Shown: piece by piece, positions 22,690 to 34,549 of the stretch | Numbering within the stretch: the first letter of the stretch is position 1 | Layout: each line of letters opens with the position of its first letter | Source: Anaspis maculata | Lineage: Eukaryota; Arthropoda; Insecta; Coleoptera; Scraptiidae | Assembly (NCBI GenBank): GCA_949128115.1 | Contig: OX421964.1 | Location: 16,640,892-16,704,891, forward strand | Direction: 5' to 3' | Length of the DNA stretch: 64,000 nucleotides | Made by a program: the position numbers and the translations under genes | Notes under the pieces: model-generated | The model's input: only the letters and a program-made list of their open reading frames with translations | Told to the model about the DNA's origin: nothing | The model's database searches: none

Positions 22690-23370
22690 TTATTATGTAC
22701 TTTTCTTGCTATTTTCTTGACCTCCATAGTAATGTGGTTAGGCAGCAGTTACAGTGGAGCCACTACCACCAAGCAAAATAATCGGCTATAGTCTCACTGA
22801 GCCACCGCTGACCACCGTTTCCCGTTCCTGAATTTGACATATCAATTGTCACTTCTCATGTTGCCAACCTTATAGCGCTCCGCTCATGACAGTAGTGCTG
22901 TGATTGCTCTGTTTGTTTGGGCGAATACCACACAGCACACATCTAGAGAGCAGGGCCTATGGAAGCAATCTGGAAGAGAGAGACACACACATCGGTTTGT
23001 GCACACACCAGTCGGTTACGGCCACGGCAACGAAAATCAATAATTATCATGTAGCCACTATACCGAACGAAAAATCCCTAGACAAGAAATGTAACTAGTT
23101 TGACATTGCAAAAGGTTGTTTGTTCATCGCGATTGAATCACCGACCACCACGTTGGAAATTTCAAAACGGTCGCCGGTGACCACAAGGGGTGGTTGCAAT
23201 GTGACCAGCGCCATTACATTGCGTGCGTTTGATTTTTGGTTGATGGCAGTGGGTGGTAGTAGGTGGCTCCAGTGTGACTGCTGCCCATTACACAAGCTGC
23301 CGCAAATAAAGAAAATAAAACGGCATAACACTTGATTATTCTCACGACTACAATCGCCGCAGAACAAAAG
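22690..23370. repeat. Diverged inverted repeat with mirrored hydrophobic frames
   Basis: AGGCAGCAGTTACAGTGGAGCC at 22740 is matched in reverse by GGCTCCAGTGTGACTGCTGCC at 23264-23284. Each arm contains a short frame with a hydrophobic run followed by GSSYSGATTT (plus strand) or GSSHTGATYY (minus strand). Either two diverged head-to-head micro-genes or a decayed foldback; I cannot tell. Confidence 0.4.
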
Positions 23371-23529
23371 TTACCAGGGGGCTCCTTTTGTGCCTCACTA
23401 CCACTTACAATGGATTGCACTAGTATCTGAGACCTTACTGACAGACAGGATGTCTAGAGGGTTTTCAGTGACGTTGCGCCGAACTTAAGGCAGTGGCTTC
23501 TCCTCTCGAAAAGGTAAAAAAGTGAATAT

Positions 23530-24490
23530 AGGCTCACGAGCTTCACGGAGGTGAGGCTTAGTAGCGCACTTATTTTATGAAGGATCAGTGAATGCAAAAT
23601 TCTAATTAGGGTCCTAGCGTTATTTAGACACGATTTTGCCTAGTTCGGCTCTGAAGACTATGAGCTTATCCATCAAGAGTATGCTGGAATGCAGGAGGTG
23701 GAACCCATACTCATCATATGAGCTGGAATTCAAGAGGTGAAACAGTAGCTCATAATAAATGTTTCCAATTTCCTAGCTATAATATGTCTAGTTATGGCAT
23801 GACCCAGTCAACACCCAAAAAGTGATTCGGATACCAACTAACAAGAAAAAAAAATTGTTCGCAAGAACCCTTTTGTGTAGGGCTAGATGCTGTGACAGAA
23901 AGACGGACAAAGCGAGGAAATAATAAGCGCCTTCCGACATGTCGATTCTTTATTGAATAGGTGAGTATATCGCTACGTCCACGTTATGAATTTGAGCGCA
24001 ATCGGATAAAAATGGTTGATTTCAAAATTCCAGTGATAAGCGAAAATGTTACTTTGTTTTGATGCCGATATCCTTCAAGTACCCATTATTGTCTATTTCA
24101 AAATGTTAAATAGTCGAATGGCATTGTCGATGCCGGTCGAGAACACATACACAAGAAAATTGTTTTCAATTAGAGCGGTCGTTTTAAAAAATTCGTAACT
24201 ATTGACCCGGGGGTCGTTCAAAGTGGAGTTCTGTAAAAAGAAAATTCAAATGCTATTATAAATATAACCTCGTACATGTGTGTACGTATTTCCATGAGAA
24301 CATGTACTTGTCCGCATGTGGTAACTTTTTAAACCCAGTTGTGAAATTTAGCAATGATTCAACGACGTCGCCCCAATCTCAAATACATATACATATTGCC
24401 ATTGTTTATCGTTATTTCGGAAACATTCTTCTTGGTTCGGGTACCAAGGCCATGAGCTATCCATTTGAGTTGAAATCTTTCTTGTCGAGA
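23530..24490 (+). repeat. Interspersed repeat, diverged copy 3
   Basis: Related to 4377-6343 and 49428-51389. Shared landmarks, in order, are TTAGTAGCGCACTT, GACGGACAAAGCGAGGA, TATTTCAAAATGTTAA and GGTACCAAGGCCATGAGCTA. The order and lengths differ, with the middle (118-bp units) missing. Confidence 0.65.
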
Positions 24491-24655
24491 CTTGTGATTA
24501 TTCGGTTTTTTTTGTTCATACTACGAGGCATGATTAACAGGGTTCCTACAAGCTTGTCGCCATGTTAGCAGTGACTAAAATATTTAATTCACAAACCCAA
24601 AACACGGCGCCGTGTGAGCTCATTTTGGGTGAGCTCGGCATGACCCTTCGAGCAC

Positions 24656-24713
24656 AAATGACGCGAAAATGACTTCATAATGACTCTATTTTCACGTCAT
24701 TTGTGCTCGCGCA
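24656..24713. repeat. Short hairpin
   Basis: CGAGCACAAATGACGCGAAAAT pairs with ATTTTCACGTCATTTGTGCTCG around a 14-base loop. GCAGTGATGTAAAAT follows at once, resembling the end of the hAT-like MITEs at 37558 and 38075, but no partner end was found. Confidence 0.65.
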
Positions 24714-25507
24714 GTGATGTAAAATTACCGTTATTTATTATTGTGGTAATTAACCTAGGTAATTCTTTTTTTTTAATGAATTCTTTGGTAATTTGTTTCT
24801 TTGTAACTTGCCGGAGAATATTCTTGGTGATTTACCGTGTAATTATTTTGAATTGAGATTCCATTTTGAATTGGCACAGAATTTTGACTTATTCATGGGC
24901 CCTGAATGAATTTCACAGAAAACGGAAAAATCATTTGAAAAATTCATTGAAAGTAAAACATAATATTCATTGAAAGTATAATAAAATGACGTCACTAGTA
25001 GAGGTAGTCATTTGGTAGCTACATTGATTGAGTGTATGAATCAAATTGATAAATTGAAAAAAGACAAAAATTCAACTGTTGATGATTGCATGGGGCCCCA
25101 TTTTTTGAACGAAGGGCTTGTATATTCTTAATTTGAACCATCGAAAGTTGAACCTGCTTCGAGAGGTTAGAAATATTTTGGACAACTGTCAAATGTCAAG
25201 GCCCCTTTGATTTGTTCATTGGTGAAAATAAAGAACCGGTCGAAAAATTACTACATTTTCCAATAAAATGAAAAAAGCAACAAGCATCACGTCCCGCAAA
25301 AAAGTTACGTCTATCTGCAAAGGAAATACGCAAAAAATGTGTTTCAAAACTGGTCCGGATGACTTCGTGTCTCTTCGTGAATTATTGTGCCGAATGGAGC
25401 CAAAGCAGCCAACTGCAAGGTTTTGTGGATTTTCTATACTTATTTCACAATTGGAAACTTGGAACAAAATCTCACAGCCGACTAGAACGGTAGAAATGAA
25501 CATACAA

Positions 25508-25642
25508 CAGTGTGATCCAGACCATTCCGAAGTTGTATGATTCCGAATTGGGGTAGGCTGTGACATGGTCAAATTCCGAGATGTAAAGCTCCTTTTCGCC
25601 AGGGCACAGCCTACCCCAATTTGGAATGGTTTGGATCACACG
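25508..25642. repeat. Hairpin, ~135 bp
   Basis: GTGTGATCCAGACCATTCCGAA and AATTGGGGTAGGCTGTG pair with CACAGCCTACCCCAATT and TTGGAATGGTTTGGATCACAC. It could be a small MITE. A 90-codon plus-strand frame at 25268-25540 runs into it and is not recognised. Confidence 0.65.
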
Positions 25643-25931
25643 GTATTGGCGAGTTTCAAGATCGAATACGCCATCTGTCGGCCAACGTGTAAACGACGTT
25701 TGTGCACGGATCAACCGCAGATTTGTGTGGGCTCTTATGAGCGTTGCGGTGTTTGGTGACTTTAATTGATTCCATCTGACTTAACGCGGCGTTGATTTTT
25801 TCCAACAAAGTACGTGAGCCACGCACGTTTCATTATCTTGAATATACTAGGTGTCGTCGGTTGCAAAAGCATTGCATTTTTAAATAAGAGTGGCACGTGT
25901 ATGACGACTGGCAAGCAAAAGTGGCATCAGA

Positions 25932-26204
25932 ATGGGAGGTGGTAAGATTTGTGATTTTGTCATAGTGACAAAAAGTGGCGGGAGAATTTGTTGCGTTTCC
26001 GAGTGCGAGTCGCGCTGTGGAAACCGGAAAAAGGAAGAGTTACATTTTCACCGTTTCCCGTCGAAAGCGAAAGACGCAAGTTGGGTAGTCAAGATGACAA
26101 ACAAACTTGGCACTGTGGAAAATATGACTACGAGAAAAGCCTGGGAAGTGTCGCTGAAAATAGGAACTTTAAATGGCTGCATCGAAGAAGCACAGCTGCG
26201 ATAG
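25932..26204 (+). pseudogene. N-terminal half of a THAP domain
   Basis: The frame contains CCVSEC followed by LHFHRFPSK and SW, the usual order of the first half of a THAP zinc-coordinating domain (C-x2-4-C, then an FxRFP-like segment, then W). The second half (C-x2-H-F and the AVPTIF box) is absent downstream, and the frame ends at 26204. So this is either a first exon whose partner lies elsewhere or a broken gene. Its 3' part overlaps, on the opposite strand, the end of the SWIM-type gene at 26128-26665. The start codon is uncertain; a downstream start or an upstream exon is possible. Confidence 0.5.
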
Positions 26205-26665
26205 GTTTGCATGTCCCGGACTGGCCTGCTTTGCAAGTGCATTTAAACGTTCCAATTTCACAGGAACTCTCGCAGGAACTGCTACTACTATTTCTTTTAA
26301 TTACAATCTCAGTTGCCTCGTGAGGAGATTCATACAATGCGCTTGTTTGTAAACACAATCCAAATATGTCTATGTTTGAACTGAAGCTTGATTCGGTTCG
26401 CTTTCGACCACACAACACAAGAAATTGTGACTCCAGAATTTCCTCTCCCATCAGTATCCCATCACGATAGATCGAGAATCCGTTGAGGCTTGAGGCCATC
26501 CAGTGATTGAAAACCTTCATAACACTCAATTCGCTTCTGCCATTTTCGAGTTCCACCGCAATAGGTACTAATTAACCACGTTTCACGTCTGGAGGACATT
26601 AAAAACCGCTTACTACTGATAAGATTTTTGAACGCGCGGGCAACAATCCGTGCCCTATCCGACAT
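26128..26665 (-). CDS. SWIM-type zinc-finger protein, two exons
   Basis: An ATG at 26663-26665 opens exon 1 (26614-26665). GTAAGC at its end and TTAATTAG at 26568-26575 define a 46-bp intron, and joining restores the frame of exon 2 (26128-26567), giving about 163 residues. Exon 2 holds IFGLCLQTSALYESPHE and then CTCKAGQSGTCKP, a SWIM-type CxC...CxH motif as found in arthropod proteins of unknown function. The final ligand is proline (P139) instead of histidine, a one-base difference from CAT/CAC; a loss of zinc binding is possible. Residues 109-121 are serine-rich. The last ~10 codons, after SHLKF, may be read-through into an intron. The gene converges on the THAP half-domain at 25932-26204 and overlaps it by 77 bp. 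The very short intron is a caveat. Confidence 0.55.
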
Positions 26666-26904
26666 GTTTGTTTACATGCGAAGCGCATCAGCAGCGCCAC
26701 CATCGGTAATGTTACTCGCCAATAATAGTTTTTTTTCCACAAAAGAAAACATTAACGGGGCGGCGCCGGCGGTTTTATTCCACTGAAGCACCTTGCATCT
26801 TTTATTAACTGTGAAGTAAAAAACACGAGGGTGGTTGGTATATTTTTGAATTCAGATGAATAAGACCGCAGAAAAAGATATGGTGTTCCATTTGAAAAAT
26901 ATAT

Positions 26905-27547
26905 TTTTACAGGCTGATTCATTCTCCACGGATCTTGTGTTTTATTCAGAAGAAGCCTTTCATCCGAGACAAGCCAAATTTTTAGGATATGCTCCTATCA
27001 CGTTCTTTCAGAAAGTAGGGTCGTTGTAGATACATGCAGGGTGATTCGAAAACACAAGAAATAATACCAGATAAATTATGAACAGATACTTTTTTCGCGT
27101 TGTGAACCACTCTGTATCCAAAGAGGCCTCATTATCTGAAAAGCCGCGAATAAGGAAGCGAATTCCAAATATTTGTCTGATCCAGGACAAAAGACTTCTG
27201 AACAAAACGAGAATTCGCGTGATGATTCATTCTACATGGGTCATTCTTCGAAAACTCACGTTTTATTCGAAAGTCTCTTTTATCATGAGCCAGTTAAATT
27301 TTCAAGATATGCTTTGCTGATCACATCCTATCCGAAAATGGCGCCGTTTCAATCAAATACCGAATGATTCAAAATGTGAAAAAATGTACAGGAATATTTT
27401 TTTTTAGTCTTTAAAATCACTCTGTTTTTTGTAACGTTCTAATTTCCCGAAAGAACGTGATTGATCAAGCGAAAATTTGGTTGATCTACCGCGAAAGACT
27501 TTTCAATAAAACGTGAAATCCGTGGAGAATGAATCACCCTGTGTATT
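26905..27547. mobile_element. Complex TIR element with CAGGxTGATTC ends
   Basis: ACAGGCTGATTCATTCTCCACGG at 26910 pairs with CCGTGGAGAATGAATCACCCTG at 27520-27541. A second end, GCAGGGTGATTCGAAAA, lies inside at 27036, and the segment near 27225-27330 repeats the left part in direct orientation. It appears to be a rearranged or doubly inserted member of the TA-target CAGGGTG group. Neither internal frame looks like a transposase. Confidence 0.55.
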
Positions 27548-28020
27548 ATTGACATGTAAGAAATTCGACTTGAAATTCAAAAAAAAAGGTTGATTCAAAA
27601 GTGTTGAACCATCTCAACGGTGCGTAATATGGAGGTAAAGTAGAGTGCTGGAAAGTTGTTGAAAAAATTCTAAGTCTTTTAATTTTGAAGTTATGAAGGG
27701 ACAAAAGTTGGTCCTTCGATCGCTTCTATTTTCGTTGTTTCAAAAGATTTTAGTAGACTGTTCATGGAAAAATAATGAGTACCATAAACGAGACTAAAAA
27801 TCAAAAACCAGAAGCGAAAGAATTCTACTGAATAAATTGTTTTTTATGTGCTCTCAGTGCCATTAATTTTTGGTTCCAAAAATTAATCCAAAAATTAATG
27901 CAATTTTGGAACCACACATAATATATTTTCTACGCCGGGCGGGTATGCAACTTAACAACCAATTATAAAGTGCTCAACAATAGGCATTTTGCCGCGAGGC
28001 ACCGTTGAGTCAACGGTGCA
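27548..28020. other. Intergenic with one small hairpin
   Basis: CCATTAATTTTTGGTTCC and GGTTCC/AATTAATG segments fold at 27860-27905. GCCGCGAGGCACCGTTGA at 27991-28008 is matched in reverse at 31205-31223, bracketing the large foldback that follows. Confidence 0.5.
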
Positions 28021-30777
28021 CGATAGACTAGGCAGAAAATCTCAAAAGAGGCCTAGAAATCACTCCTAGAAGCAAATCGTGTAACAATTGATTAACAGGT
28101 GGTTTCTTAGGTTTTAGACCCCGCTGAACACGACTAGGGGTGTTATCTTTTCGAAATTTCACCCCTTGTCCCTTAAATCCAAGATGGCGGAAAATTGAGG
28201 GTAAAAACAGGGTGCGCGCATAAAAAGCTTATTTCTGGCCCGATTTTCCTCAAAATTGGTTATTTTCTTATGTTTTCGGGGTCGTAGAAGATGATGAGGC
28301 CAGTTTCAAATACTTCTGGGTAGCCATTTGGTCTGAAATTAGTATTTTCCAACTTCCAGGAGCAAATCAGAAACAAATTTACGAATAACTCGAGATAAAA
28401 TCATGTAACAATCAGTTAACAGGTGATAAGTTATGTTTTGGACTCTGCTGATCACAACTAGGTATGTTAACAGTTGAAATGTTTACTCCGTATGTCTCAA
28501 ATTCAAGATGGCGTATAGTCAGAGAAGAGTGGCGAGCGCACAAAAACGCATTCCTAGCTCGACATTCCTCAAAATTCTTCCTTTTTGAATGTTTTTGAGG
28601 GTGTAGAAGATGATTAGAATAATTTCAAAGACCTGTGGGCGGTCATTCGTCCTAGAATTAGTGTTGCCTAAGTTTCAGGCGCAAATCAGAGTGGGAAGTT
28701 AGAAATAAACGATAATTAGAATGTTGGTACATTTTTGTATCAAAGCATAGAATATAATTATGTAGATACCCAATTACGTATTATCACACATGCAATGGAC
28801 AAAGGCAAATGTGAGAAAGTGTCAAAAGTAAAAAGTAAAAAAAATCCGTGTTTCTTTATAAAATAGCAATCATAGGTATGCAGGTACAATGTGGATGGAA
28901 AAAAGTCTCTCTCTACTTTCTGCTTAAGATAAAATCACGTAACAATCAGTTACCAGGCAGTTACCTATGTTCTGGACTCTGCTGATCAATGCTAGGTCTG
29001 TTATTAGTTGAAAATTTCACTTCTTGTGCCTCACATTCAAGATGGCGTAGGTACCTATAGTTAGCGAAGAGTAATGAACGTACAAAAAACATTGATTTTT
29101 CTTAATCACACTTGTCTGATTTTTCTTCAAAATTCTGCTTTCGGAGTTGAAGAAGGAGAGGGGCCCAATTTCGAAGACATCTGAGTGACCATTCCGACTC
29201 ATTATGCGTGATGTGAAACTTTAAAGGGAATCAAATTATGCAACAACAAGTATACAGATTGTTAACTACTTATATTTTATATTTTGAACTCTGCATGCTG
29301 AACATGATATGTTAGACCGAGTGTTAGACTTGGTGATAATATCCCGGTCTCCCGCCAGTTATGTTCATTTGGCTACGTCAGTGCTTAATATCATTGCCCA
29401 ATTGTCAGTTGTCCGCTATTATTGTGCAAGAGGTATCTACTGTTTTTATAATAATTGTCTCAAGATGTAAAGGTGCGGAGTTGCAGCAGACAGGTGATGA
29501 TTGGTTTTGAAACTTTTGTCTTATTACTTATTGTAGTTGAATCTGTTCTACCTACTCCAATTTTTAGCAGATTTGATAATGAAATCAATTGTCTTGTCTT
29601 TTACTTGTCCAAAGTAAAATCTGTCTGACTTTCATACATAGAAAATTCCATTACAAATACGTTTAGTTGTTGATAGTTGTTAATTGATAATTCCTAAACC
29701 GCAATTAATTATTTTTGGCGAATTTTTGAACAGGCACCGTCGCCCAGTGACTGCGGCTGGAAGGTGCATGACAGATGGCAAAGTTTTACCGGTGTGGACG
29801 GCCCGAGGGCCAGTTCCCGAAGAAACCTATTGTCTCTAGTATACTGTGGGTGTGCAACTCCCTGTCGCACAAAAAATTGTGGATGCAGAAAGAAGGGATT
29901 CGCATGCATTGCTCTGTGTAGATGCCTGCCTGAAAAATTTTGAAACAAAATAGAAGACTCGTGATGCCTAAGAAAATCATGGGCTAACTTTGACACTTTC
30001 TTACATATTTGCCTTTCTCAATTCCATGTTGATTATACATGATTGGGTACATATATCTATGCTTTGAATTAAAAATGTTCCAACTTTCTAATCATCGTCT
30101 ATTCCTAATTTTTCACTTTGATTTGCCCCTGGAACTTAGGCAACATCGATACAAGGACGAATGACCGCCCACAGGTCTTCAAAATTATTCTAGTGATCTT
30201 CTACACCCCCAAAAACATTAAAAAAGGAAGAATTTTGAGGAATACCGAGCTAGAAATGTGTTTTTGTGCGATCGCCACTCCTCTCTGACTATACGCCATC
30301 TTGAATTTGAGACATAAGGAGTGAACATTTCAACTGTTAACATACCTAGTTGTGATCAGCAGAGTCCAAAACATAACTAATCACTTGTTAACTGATTGTT
30401 ACATGATTTTATCTTGAGTTATTCGTAAATTTGTTTCTGATTTGCTCCTGAAAGTTAGACAACACTAATTTCAAGCCGAATGGCTTCACAAAGGTATTTG
30501 AAATTAGTCTCATCATCTTCTACGACCCTGAAAACATAAGAATAGAACCAATTTCGAGGAAAATCGGGCCGGAAATAAGCTTTTTATGCGTGCACTCAGT
30601 TTTTACCCTTAACTTTCCGCCATCTTGGATTTAAGGGGCAAGGGGTGAAATTTCGAAAAGATAACACCTCTAGTCGTGTTCAGCGGGGTCTAAAACCTAA
30701 GAAACAACCTGTTAATCAATTGTTACATGATTTGCTTCTAGGAAGTCTTTTTTGAGATTTTCTGCCTAGTCTACGAT
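28021..30777. mobile_element. Large foldback element with ~700-bp arms
   Basis: CGATAGACTAGGCAGAAAATC at 28021 pairs with GATTTTCTGCCTAGTCTACG at 30755-30775, and similarity continues inward to about 28730 and 30078. Each arm holds two ~310-bp units sharing GTAACAATYRRTTAACAGGT, CTGCTGAWCACRACTAGG and CAAGATGGCG; a third unit lies at 28925-29225 in the loop. A small inverted repeat (27991-28008 and 31205-31223) lies just outside. No transposase is present. The loop around 29240-30000 has no supported gene. Confidence 0.8.
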
Positions 30778-31390
30778 TCTGCATGACCGCTGCGTTGCCG
30801 CGACCTGACCGCTTCAAACTTTTTACTTGGAGTGTACTTCAACGGTTAGCAATATCAGGGACCGGGTGGAGTGGCCGGTTCAGTGTGGCGGTTCATCTGT
30901 CTTATGTCAGAATTGTCAGATCTAACCTAGCGGGACGGGAGCCCGGGAAAATTGGTGGGTTTAGCTGGAACGGAACTGGATTTATTTCATTTGGATACGG
31001 ATACCCAGCTCAGAGGTTTATTGTTATGTTGATGATGTGTCGATTGTGAGGTCAAGATAACATTCAAACTTTAAACTGAAACCGCGGTCACCTGACACCT
31101 CACCACGGTTAGGACCGATGCATTTTCGCGCTTGAAGGATATGAAAAGAGAACGCAATTGGATAGCAAGAGATGGAAATAGTACCGTTGTTGGAACCGCT
31201 GCGGTTCAACGGTGCCTCGCGGCAAATTCCCTAATGAAAGTGTTACAAAGCAAAAATTCACCCAATTTTGAACCGCTGTAACTTTTGATTGGCACAAACG
31301 ATTCTGATTCTGTTCTAAGTACTGAAGAGCCCAATCTTTTGGCCATCTTTCTTGTCAATATGGAATCCATAGAGCCCCTCATAAAATTTC

Positions 31391-33030
31391 TACAGGGTGA
31401 TGAACAGAGCAGTGCAAAATTGATGAAAGTTCAATATACCCCCGTTTTCGTTAAAAAATTTTTTCGGAAGTATCAACACCAAATTTATGAGGAATGATCT
31501 GTTCCCTCGAAACGGTTTTTGAATTTTCGGGATTCCAGTCAAAACAGCCAAAACGTGATTTTTTATTGTGAATACTGTATATTATTCCTGTAGCAACGCA
31601 AAAACATTAGAACTTTTCATATCAAGATGACGCCACTTGGTAGGCTTGTTCACTGAACAATTTTGAGCAATTTGACTTGCAAAACGTTCCTATTGTCTAG
31701 TGTAGGGGTGAAGAAAAGTCCAATTGGCAGTGTACTTTTTGGTACTACTCCTAAAATTCGAGTTTTTAGCATTGAAAAAAGGTTAATTTTTACTCTCTTC
31801 AGTCAACATGGGACTACGTCATTGGAATTGGATTAACAACATTTCCGCCATTTTGGAATTTTTTGCCTTTACCTCAAATTTCAAAACATAGGCATGTTTG
31901 GCATCATTTCTTGAAATGTTGGTCCCCTAAATGGGATTCTGTCAATAAGATGTGTCTATTTGTTTGTTTATCTGTCTATCTCTTTCCGAAAAAATATTTA
32001 TAGAATTTTTAACCCCACCCCTCTTCTTCCTAAAATTCTCTGAGTGTCCAATTCAATATTCTTGAGCTCTCAATTCTTTTCAATGCAGTCAACGTCATCC
32101 TGCATAGCATCGGGAGAGATAATTTTCTGTGGAAAAAATGCCACCCAAATTTCACCCTTTCGCTCGCCCCACCTCATCTCAAAAATCTAAAATGGCAATA
32201 CCTACTTTGTGACACATCAAATTGAAGGAAATTGAATTCTCTCCATGAACAAAATTTTTTCAAACTTTCTAAAACCCCCATTTTCCTCACAAAACACCCC
32301 AAATGTCTAATTTATTTGGAGAGGGGTTGAAAATTTCAAAAAAATTGTTTTCGGAAGGAGAATCCAATTCCCTTCAATTTGATGTATCACAAAGTAGGTA
32401 GTGTTTCGTAAAATTTTGGAGCTGAGGTGGGGGAGAGCAAAAGGGTCAATTTGGGTAGCAGTTTTTCCACCGAAAATTCTTTTCTTCGATGTTTTCTATG
32501 ATGACACTGACTGAATTGAAAACAATTGGGAGGTTCAGAATTAAAAATAAGACAGTCAAAGAATTTTTAGGGCGGAAAAAAGGTGGGGTTAATATCTTTG
32601 TAAATATTTTTTTCAGAAAGAAAATTTAAATCTCTTCAATTTGATGTATCGCAAGGTAGGTCATCTCATTTGAAATTTCAAAGTTGGGGTGAATGGGGGC
32701 GAGGGGGCTCAAGATAGAAATTTGCCAATTTATGTTTTAGATGTCTCCTTTGATATGAAAATCGACCTGTTTTTGCTCGAAGAAATATTCACTAGGAATC
32801 GGGAGTTATTGCAGGTGGATAGTTTTCAAATGGTCACCCGGTGCAGTATTCACAATAAAAAATCACATTTTGGCTGTTTGGACTGGAATCCCGAAAATTC
32901 AAAAACCGTTTCGAGGGAACACATCATTCTTCATAAATTTGGTGTTAATACTCCCAAAAAGTTTTTTTTCCGAAAACGGGGGTATGTTGAACTTTCATCA
33001 ATTTTGCACTGCTCTGTTCATCACCCTGTA
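31391..33030. mobile_element. TIR element with ~190-bp arms, TA target
   Basis: Ends are TACAGGGTGATGAACAGAGC and its reverse complement. Arms run to about 31580 on the left and from 32843 on the right, sharing AAACGGTTTTTGAATTTTCG. The interior contains several copies of CTTCAATTTGATGTATCACAA and is related to 1938-2683. No transposase. Confidence 0.75.
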
Positions 33031-33061
33031 GAGAATTCATGAAAAGCTCTATGCATTTCAT

Positions 33062-34139
33062 ATTCGCGATTTAAATTAATTTTTCCCGCCACAAAATGGC
33101 TGCGAAAGGCGGAATTCAACTGACAGCCCGAGGTGACATAAGATGTCACACTCACAACTCAAAACCTCACTTTTATTTATCAATCACCCACCACTCAGTG
33201 TTTACTGTTTACTCCAGTTTACTCTCGGCTTGGCTTCCTAGTGTGGTCCCAGTTCCCAGATAGTGCGTCTGTTTGCTGTATTCTAGTTTTGCGAGTAAAT
33301 TTAAATGATTGTTATGTTATTTGTTCTTATTACGACTGTTATGGAAGGTATTCGTTTGTCGTTGGAAGAGATTTGCAATTATTTGCGTGCCGCCTCTCCA
33401 AGCTTCCGGAACTTTGTGGAAGGTGAAGCAGTAGTAAATACAAACCACATAGTTCTATATGGAACAACTACCACAGGTAAATGGACTGATTTTGGCAGGA
33501 AGTTGTAAGTCCAAGTCCAAATTCCCCAGGCAATCGGCAGCTTCAGGTGTCACCTTCACGAAGACCTCTGGAGAAACCTGGTATGTGCGTGAAGGCCACG
33601 CAAATGTGACGTGTTGTACTGTCTGGTTTTTCAAGCGACAATCACTTTCGGGGAATTTGGTGAGCTCCCACTGGTAAAACGAATCAGCACATCGTCCGGG
33701 ACCTGTGCGAACCCTGTTGAAGTTCCAAAAGATGCTTCATGGACGTTTAGGAGCTGGTGTCATTCGGGTACAGCTTGTTGAGCCCAGTCTTCTTTCAATT
33801 TCTCTTATCCATCAAAGTTTCCTAGTTCACGTTCTGTGACTAACGATGGTCGATGAGATACAGTAATACTACTAAACACAACAATCACTTCAAATTCACT
33901 CGCAAAACTAGAATACAGCAAACAGACGCACTATCTGGGAACTGGGACCACACTAGGAAGTCAAGCCGAGAGTAAACTGGAGTAAACAGTAAACAGTAAA
34001 CAGTGAGTGGTGGGTGACTGATGAATAAAAGTGAGGTTTTGAGTTGTGAGTGTGACATCTCATGTCACCTCGGGCTGTCAGTTGAATTCCGCCTTTCGCA
34101 GCCATTTTGTGGCGGGAAAAATTAATTTAAATCGCGAAT
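33062..34139. mobile_element. TIR element with ~245-bp arms carrying a gene fragment
   Basis: Left arm 33062-33303 and right arm 33890-34139 are close reverse complements, from ATTCGCGATTTAAATTAATT through GCCATTTTGTGGCGG, CTATCTGGGAACTGGGACCAC and CTCGCAAAACTAGAATACAG. Between the arms is about 590 bp that includes a SWIM-family exon fragment (33341-33476), but nothing resembling a transposase. Confidence 0.75.
33341..33476 (+). pseudogene. SWIM-family exon fragment inside a TIR element
   Basis: An open frame from ATG at 33341 reads EGIRLSLEEICNYLRAASPS and continues FRNFVEGEAVVN, then a possible donor (ACAG before GTAAAT at 33477). The pattern aligns by position with the part of the SWIM-type gene at 26128-26665 that precedes its zinc motif, and with an arthropod protein family I recall; that link is inference. 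No SWIM motif follows before the right arm. It looks like host sequence captured by, or duplicated within, the element. Confidence 0.45.
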
Positions 34140-34305
34140 TAACAAGGAAGATGGCCGAAAGATTGGGCTATTCAGTACTTTAAACAAAATTAAAATCATA
34201 TGTGCCAATCAAAAGTTATAGCGGTTCAAGATTGAGTGAATTTTTGCTTTGTAACACTTTCATTGTTGAGCAGTTTAGAAAGCGGGTTAGGCAGAAGGTG
34301 GTAGC

Positions 34306-34365
34306 CATGGCGACTCTTACGTTTGTCTTACGTGAAAACGTTCTAGTGCCGAATGGAATATTTAA
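34306..34365 (+). other. Possible short first exon
   Basis: ATG in a good context (GTAGCCATGG) opens 20 codons, MATLTFVLRENVLVPNGIFN, ending exactly at a GTAAGT donor (34366-34371). No downstream exon was found. Chance cannot be excluded. Confidence 0.25.
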
Positions 34366-34549
34366 TGTAAGTAAACCGCATTTATCCGTACCTAAATCAA
34401 CCCACATTTGCATAAGGAAGAGAATTGTGGTGAAATGGTTACTGTAAAATGTGCGGTTTCCATTGCCCTTTATGACTCAAGCACCTTATTCAAAATTCTG
34501 CCACCAACAGTTACTTGAATTTTTTGGAACAACGAAACTAGAAGGTTAG

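Larger units (their letters stand above)
31230..34270. mobile_element. Outer inverted repeat enclosing two TIR elements
   Basis: Left arm 31232-31356 and right arm 34140-34270 match in reverse, sharing GAAAGTGTTACAAAGCAAAAAT, TTTTGATTGGCACA and GCCCAATCTTTCGGCCATC-like sequence. The enclosed DNA is two further elements, 31391-33030 and 33062-34139. The host element would be about 270 bp once these are removed. Confidence 0.65.

Noticed and set aside
24713..25010. Third hAT-like MITE starting CAGTGATGTAAAAT
   Set aside because: No matching opposite end or 8-bp duplication was found.
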